Assembly (NCBI GenBank): GCA_900553805.1
Contig: USEU01000026.1
Location: forward strand, 1 to 26,331
Origin: an uncultured Eubacteriales bacterium
Lineage (GTDB): Bacteria > Bacillota > Clostridia > Oscillospirales > Oscillospiraceae
Reading direction: 5' to 3'
Length of the DNA stretch: 26,331 nt
Shown here: positions 23,386 to 26,331 of the stretch, piece after piece
How positions within the stretch are numbered: the stretch's first letter is position 1
Layout: each line of letters starts with the position of its first letter
Notes under the pieces: generated by a model
The model's database searches: none
What the model saw: only the letters and a program-made list of their open reading frames with translations
Told to the model about the DNA's origin: nothing
Position numbers and translations under genes: made by a program

Positions 23386-23886
23386 TCAGAATTCATTGGG
23401 GGCTTGACCCCTCATTTTGCCAAAATCCTTTAGGTGCGGAAAAGAGAGCTGACGCAGGGCCTCGTAAACCGTAACGGCCACGGCGTTGCTCAGGTTCAGG
23501 CTCCGGGCCTCGGAGCGCATGGGGATCCGAACACAGCTGCTGTAATGCTCCTCCAGGAAGCGTTCGGGCAGGCCCTTGGTCTCTTTGCCGAAGAACAGAT
23601 AGCAGCCATCGTGGAACGTGGCCTCCGCATAGCTCCGGGGCGCTTTGGTGGACAGGCACCACATTTCCTTCACGTCATTTCTGGCGAAGAAATCGTCCAA
23701 GCTCTCGTAATCGAGGACCTCGACCAGGTTCCAATAGTCCAGCCCCGCCCGCTTGACCGCCTTCTCGGAGATATCAAAGCCCAGGGGGCGGATCAGATGA
23801 AGGCGGCTCCCGGTGGCAGCGCAGGTCCTGGCAATGTTGCCGCAGTTCTGGGGGATCTCAGGCTCAACCAACACAATATTCAGCAC
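23386..23886 (-). CDS. trmL: tRNA (cytidine/uridine-34 2'-O)-methyltransferase TrmL
   Basis: A 166-residue SPOUT methyltransferase that methylates the ribose of the wobble base in certain leucine tRNAs. Conserved blocks: [19 protein letters not shown] at the start, [13 protein letters not shown] in the middle, and the knot-forming [19 protein letters not shown] at the end. The start is taken as GTG at 23884-23886, with GGAGGTG seven bases upstream. An ATG at 23940 would add 18 residues foreign to the family and lies at the predicted transcription start. The gene heads the transcript that continues into pgk and tpiA, an uncommon partnership of wobble-base modification with glycolysis. Confidence 0.93.
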   Translation of the reverse strand: MLNIVLVEPEIPQNCGNIARTCAATGSRLHLIRPLGFDISEKAVKRAGLDYWNLVEVLDYESLDDFFARNDVKEMWCLSTKAPRSYAEATFHDGCYLFFGKETKGLPERFLEEHYSSCVRIPMRSEARSLNLSNAVAVTVYEALRQLSFPHLKDFGKMRGQAPNEF

Positions 23887-23945
23887 GAAATCCACCTCCC
23901 GGTCCGGCGCATCGACAGCAGTACGCACAAATCCGTACATTGCCT

Positions 23946-23974
23946 ATTGTATGTCAAAGCGCCGCTAAAATCAA
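23946..23974 (-). promoter_or_regulatory. Promoter of the trmL-pgk transcript
   Basis: Minus strand: -35 TTGATT (23969-23974), 17-base spacer, -10 TACAAT (23946-23951). The start near 23939 leaves a leader of about 50 bases before the GTG start. The rest of the spacer (23975-24168) is AT-rich and shows nothing I can support. Confidence 0.55.
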
Positions 23975-24168
23975 TCCCAAAACTTTCTTTTTTTTCGGTT
24001 TTTATAGTATTCACATAAAAAGGAACAGGAGCCGTCGAAATTTGTGAAAAAAATACATTGACAGGAAATTCCCTATCTTGTGTAAAAAGATTCTTCGTGA
24101 ATCAACTGCAAGCGACACATTGTAAAAAATGGCAGATTGTTTTGGAATTCATTTCCCCCCTCCGGCAC

Positions 24169-24202
24169 AAAAAACCGGCACACCGCCTGTGCGGTGTGCC
24201 GG
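24169..24202 (-). terminator. Intrinsic terminator of the 24249-25115 lipoprotein gene
   Basis: Perfect 11-bp stem, CCGGCACACCG (24175-24185) with CGGTGTGCCGG (24192-24202), loop of six bases, followed on the minus strand by six T (24174-24169). A second short hairpin (GCCGGTC/GACCGGC) lies between it and the stop codon. Confidence 0.92.
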
Positions 24203-24248
24203 AAATCGGTATTCTTCGCCGGTCGGCGACACTGACCGGCACAGGCTC

Positions 24249-25115
24249 TTAGCCCGCTGCCATCTTCAGCTCGCCGTTGTTATAGAACCAGCTGCCGCCG
24301 TTGGCGGTAAGCTCTGTCCCGTCGGTCAGGGTGACCACCAGCAGCAGATCCAGCTGATAGTCGTCGTCCATCTGGGGCATCTTGAAGCTGATGTTGGACA
24401 GGCTGCTCTCATAGCTGCCCTGGCCCTCGCCCTGGGGCAGGTCGATGTCCTTGGTCTCCACCGTCTCACCGTTGAGGGTGAACACCAGCTGGGCACTCTG
24501 GAAGTCGACAGCCGCGCCGGCGGTGGTGAGCTGGGGCAGCTGGACACTGGCCCAACCGGCAGTGACCACAAACTGGCCGTTCTCTTCCTTAAAATCGGAA
24601 ATATACAGATTGCAGTAGGCATCCAGGGAACGCTTCATGTACACCAGAGAATCGTAGGCATCGCTGAGCGTGTAGTTCTCGGCAGCACCCATGGGCGAAA
24701 ACAGGACAAACTCGTATTCGTAGCCGTCCGCCGCTTCCAGATCCACGGAGGCGGTGTAGTAATTGCCGTCCCACTGGCAGTAGGCGTTTTCTACGGTCTG
24801 CCCTTCCAGCCGGACGACAAAGGAGGCAGACTGCCCCTCTTCGTAGGCTCTGGGATGGCCCTTAAAGGTGACTGTGGCACCGTTGCTGCTGCTCCACACG
24901 GCAGCGGTCATCTCCCAGGACTCCAGGTCGCCCTCGGTCTCCACGTTGGCCAGCGCATCGGCGGGCGCAGTGACCACCGCCGCAGGCTCAGACGCCTGGG
25001 TGGGCGGGACGGTCTCCGGCTCCTCCGGCTTCTTGGAGCAGCCGGAAAGGATGGACGCGGCAGCGCACGCCAGCAGCATGCAGGCAATGAGGGCAGATTT
25101 CTTTTTACGCAGCAT
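24249..25115 (-). CDS. Lipoprotein of unknown function
   Basis: A 288-residue predicted lipoprotein: a basic start MLRKKK, a hydrophobic core, and lipobox LSGC with Cys26. A Pro/Glu/Thr/Ala-rich linker follows (about 29-60). The remainder looks like two beta-rich units: about 65-140 (ATVTFKGHPRAYEEGQSAS ... YTASVDLEAADGYEYEFVLF) and about 170-285 (VVTAGWASVQLPQ ... LLLVVTLTDGTELTANGG), suggesting Ig-like or carbohydrate-module-like folds. No catalytic motif is evident. ATG at 25113-25115 has GGGAGG seven bases upstream; an ATG five codons earlier lacks such a site. Own promoter and strong terminator, so it is monocistronic. Function unknown. Confidence 0.82.
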   Translation of the reverse strand: MLRKKKSALIACMLLACAAASILSGCSKKPEEPETVPPTQASEPAAVVTAPADALANVETEGDLESWEMTAAVWSSSNGATVTFKGHPRAYEEGQSASFVVRLEGQTVENAYCQWDGNYYTASVDLEAADGYEYEFVLFSPMGAAENYTLSDAYDSLVYMKRSLDAYCNLYISDFKEENGQFVVTAGWASVQLPQLTTAGAAVDFQSAQLVFTLNGETVETKDIDLPQGEGQGSYESSLSNISFKMPQMDDDYQLDLLLVVTLTDGTELTANGGSWFYNNGELKMAAG

Positions 25116-25142
25116 TTTAATTCCTCCCAATATTCAAACCCT

Positions 25143-25163
25143 GTCGGCGTTCCAAAAGCCGAC
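25143..25163 (-). promoter_or_regulatory. Leader stem-loop of the lipoprotein transcript
   Basis: GTCGGC (25143-25148) pairs with GCCGAC (25158-25163), loop of nine bases, 28 bases before the lipoprotein start and within the predicted 5' leader. No U-run follows directly, so it is more likely a stabilising or regulatory stem than a terminator. Confidence 0.4.
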
Positions 25164-25193
25164 GGTCCACGGAATGAAATTCATTTTGAGTTC

Positions 25194-25222
25194 ATTATAA
25201 TGCATGGTCCGTCGTTTTGCAA
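25194..25222 (-). promoter_or_regulatory. Sigma-A promoter of the lipoprotein gene
   Basis: Minus strand: -35 TTGCAA (25217-25222), 17-base spacer, perfect -10 TATAAT (25194-25199). The start near 25187 gives a leader of about 70 bases that contains the stem-loop at 25143-25163. Confidence 0.72.
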
Positions 25223-25315
25223 CTTAAAAAACCTTTAATTTTTTGTAAGGAAAAGAAAAGCATGGAAAAGCCGTGTACATTTTTTCTTCTTGGGAGACAG
25301 CCGCATTTCCGCAAA

Positions 25316-25345
25316 GCGCCCCCGGAGGAAGGCCTCCGGGGGTGC
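25316..25345 (-). terminator. Terminator of the EF-G-like gene
   Basis: Thirteen-bp stem, GCGCCCCCGGAGG (25316-25328) with CCTCCGGGGGTGC (25333-25345) and one G-U pair, four-base loop, then TTTG on the minus strand. Strong stem, short U-run; 11 bases past the stop. Confidence 0.78.
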
Positions 25346-25356
25346 TGAAAAATCGA

Positions 25357-26331
25357 TTATTCCTCAGCCGCCTTGGCGTCGGCAATGATCTTGGCCTGGT
25401 TCGCCTTGGGAACCTCCTCGTAACGGTCGAAGGTCAGGACGAAGGAGCCGCGGGCCTGGGTCATGGCCCGAAGGTCGATGGCGTAGCTGCCCATCTCGGC
25501 CATGGGGACCTCAGCCTCCACCACGGTGTTGCCGTCGCCGGTGGGGTTCATACCCATCACGCGGCCGCGGCGCTTGTTCAGGTCGCCGATGACGTCGCCC
25601 ATGTAGCTGTCGGGGATGGTGACGGCCAGGGAGCCGATGGGCTCCAGCAGGGTGGGCATGGCGTTGGGCATGGCCTCCTTGAACGCCAGGATGGCGGCCA
25701 TCTTAAAGGCCATTTCGTTGGAATCCACAGGGTGATAGGAGCCATCGTACAGCACAGCCTTCAGGCCGACCATGGGGTATCCGGCCAGGGGGCCCTTCTG
25801 GACGGCTTCCTGGATGCCCTTCTCAACGGCGGGGTAGAAATTGCGGGGCACGGAGCCGCCGAAGACCTCTTCCGCGAAGATCATGTCATCCTGCTCGTCC
25901 TGGGGCTCGAAGCGGATCCACACATCGCCGAACTGGCCGGAGCCGCCGGTCTGCTTCTTGTGACGGCCGTGGGCCTCTACCTTCTTCTTGATGCGCTCGC
26001 GGTAGGCCACCTTGGCGGGGCTGAGCACCGCGTCCACGCCGAAGCGGGTCTTGAGCTTGGAGACCAGGACATCCAGCTGCTGGTCGCCGGTGCCGGACAG
26101 GATCAGCTGCTTGGTCTCGGGGTTCATATAGGTGGAGAAGGAGGGATCTTCCTCGTTCAGCCGGTTCAGGCCGGTGCCCACCTTTTCTTCCTGGCCTCTG
26201 ACCTTGGGGGCAATGGCCATGGAATAGCAGGGCGCGGGATAGGGGATCTGCTTCAGGCTGACCACCTTTCTGGGGTCGCACAGGGTATCGCCGGTCTTGA
26301 CCTTGTCCATCTTGCCGATGGCGCCGATGTC
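25357..26331 (-). CDS. Elongation factor G-like GTPase, C-terminal part (5' end off window)
   Basis: The frame enters at the right edge (DIGAIGKMDKVKTGD...) and gives the last 324 residues, roughly half of an EF-G-type protein; the GTPase domain lies outside. Seen are the end of domain II, domain III (LKQIPYPAPCYSMAI ... ILSGTGDQQLDVLVSKLK), domain IV (GRHKKQTGGSGQFGDV, GGSVPRNFYPAVEKGI, DGSYHPVDSNEMAFK) and domain V (EPIGSLAVTIPDSYMGDVIGDLNKRRG). Wording such as HKKQTGGSGQFGDVWIRFEP is closer to the EF-G-like paralogues (often annotated FusA2 or EF-G-like) than to the housekeeping translocase, and no ribosomal protein or tuf genes adjoin it. An ATG at 26310 is internal, not the start. Translocation or ribosome-recycling function is uncertain. 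Confidence 0.85.
   Translation of the reverse strand, partial: DIGAIGKMDKVKTGDTLCDPRKVVSLKQIPYPAPCYSMAIAPKVRGQEEKVGTGLNRLNEEDPSFSTYMNPETKQLILSGTGDQQLDVLVSKLKTRFGVDAVLSPAKVAYRERIKKKVEAHGRHKKQTGGSGQFGDVWIRFEPQDEQDDMIFAEEVFGGSVPRNFYPAVEKGIQEAVQKGPLAGYPMVGLKAVLYDGSYHPVDSNEMAFKMAAILAFKEAMPNAMPTLLEPIGSLAVTIPDSYMGDVIGDLNKRRGRVMGMNPTGDGNTVVEAEVPMAEMGSYAIDLRAMTQARGSFVLTFDRYEEVPKANQAKIIADAKAAEE

Noticed and set aside
24058..24063. Perfect TTGACA on the plus strand in the trmL/lipoprotein spacer
   Set aside because: No -10-like hexamer at 16-18 bases and no plus-strand gene downstream.

Overview
The window reads as a chromosomal stretch of a spore-forming, anaerobic Gram-positive gut Bacillota, most like the Oscillospiraceae/Ruminococcaceae. 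This is inferred from G/C-rich third codon positions, strong AGGAGG-type ribosome binding sites, a SpoIIQ-like sporulation peptidase, an NPKTG (sortase-type) surface protein, and GC-rich palindromic repeats in the spacers. Most genes are on the minus strand and most are recognisable housekeeping or transport genes. No rRNA, tRNA, CRISPR array, insertion sequence or phage gene was seen.

Layout. 1-527: 5' part of a ChvE-type sugar-binding protein (minus). 955-1494: Nudix hydrolase (plus). 1714-3180: DUF1846 protein (minus). 3181-3625: gene-free spacer full of small perfect hairpins. 3626-5530: secreted surface protein with cysteine clusters, two InlB-type repeats and an NPKTG anchor (minus). 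5531-6446: a gene-free spacer of about 900 bases with a strong promoter, a 12-bp AT-rich tandem repeat, a highly structured segment and more copies of the palindromic repeat. 6447-10321: polyamine ABC transporter operon potA-potB-potC-potD (minus, tightly packed). 10562-11272: SpoIIQ-like M23 peptidase (plus). 11374-13278: FtsH (minus). 13666-15039: uracil permease with a structured leader (plus). 15164-16461: sigma factor and membrane-anchored partner overlapping by ATGA (plus). 16613-17350: lipoprotein. 17433-18107: SAM methyltransferase. 18178-23886: minus-strand block trmL-pgk-tpiA-tsaC/sua5-coaE-M18 aminopeptidase. 24249-25115: second lipoprotein (minus). 25357-26331: C-terminal part of an EF-G-like GTPase (minus).

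How the genes fit together. potA-D forms a complete polyamine importer from one promoter, with translationally coupled cistrons. The sigma factor and the protein starting inside its stop codon look like a sigma/anti-sigma pair with its own promoter and an operator-like dyad. The glycolytic pair pgk-tpiA is embedded between tRNA-modification genes (trmL, tsaC/sua5) and a CoA biosynthesis gene (coaE). At least two internal promoters (before tpiA and before the M18 gene) could uncouple parts of that block.

No obvious new multi-gene system is visible. The most interesting unexplained material is non-coding: a repeated two-hairpin element whose arms differ between copies while pairing is kept, a structured spacer at about 5921-6096, and a candidate attenuator/ribosome-site-masking leader upstream of the uracil permease. 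The NPKTG surface protein is the most interesting coding locus.
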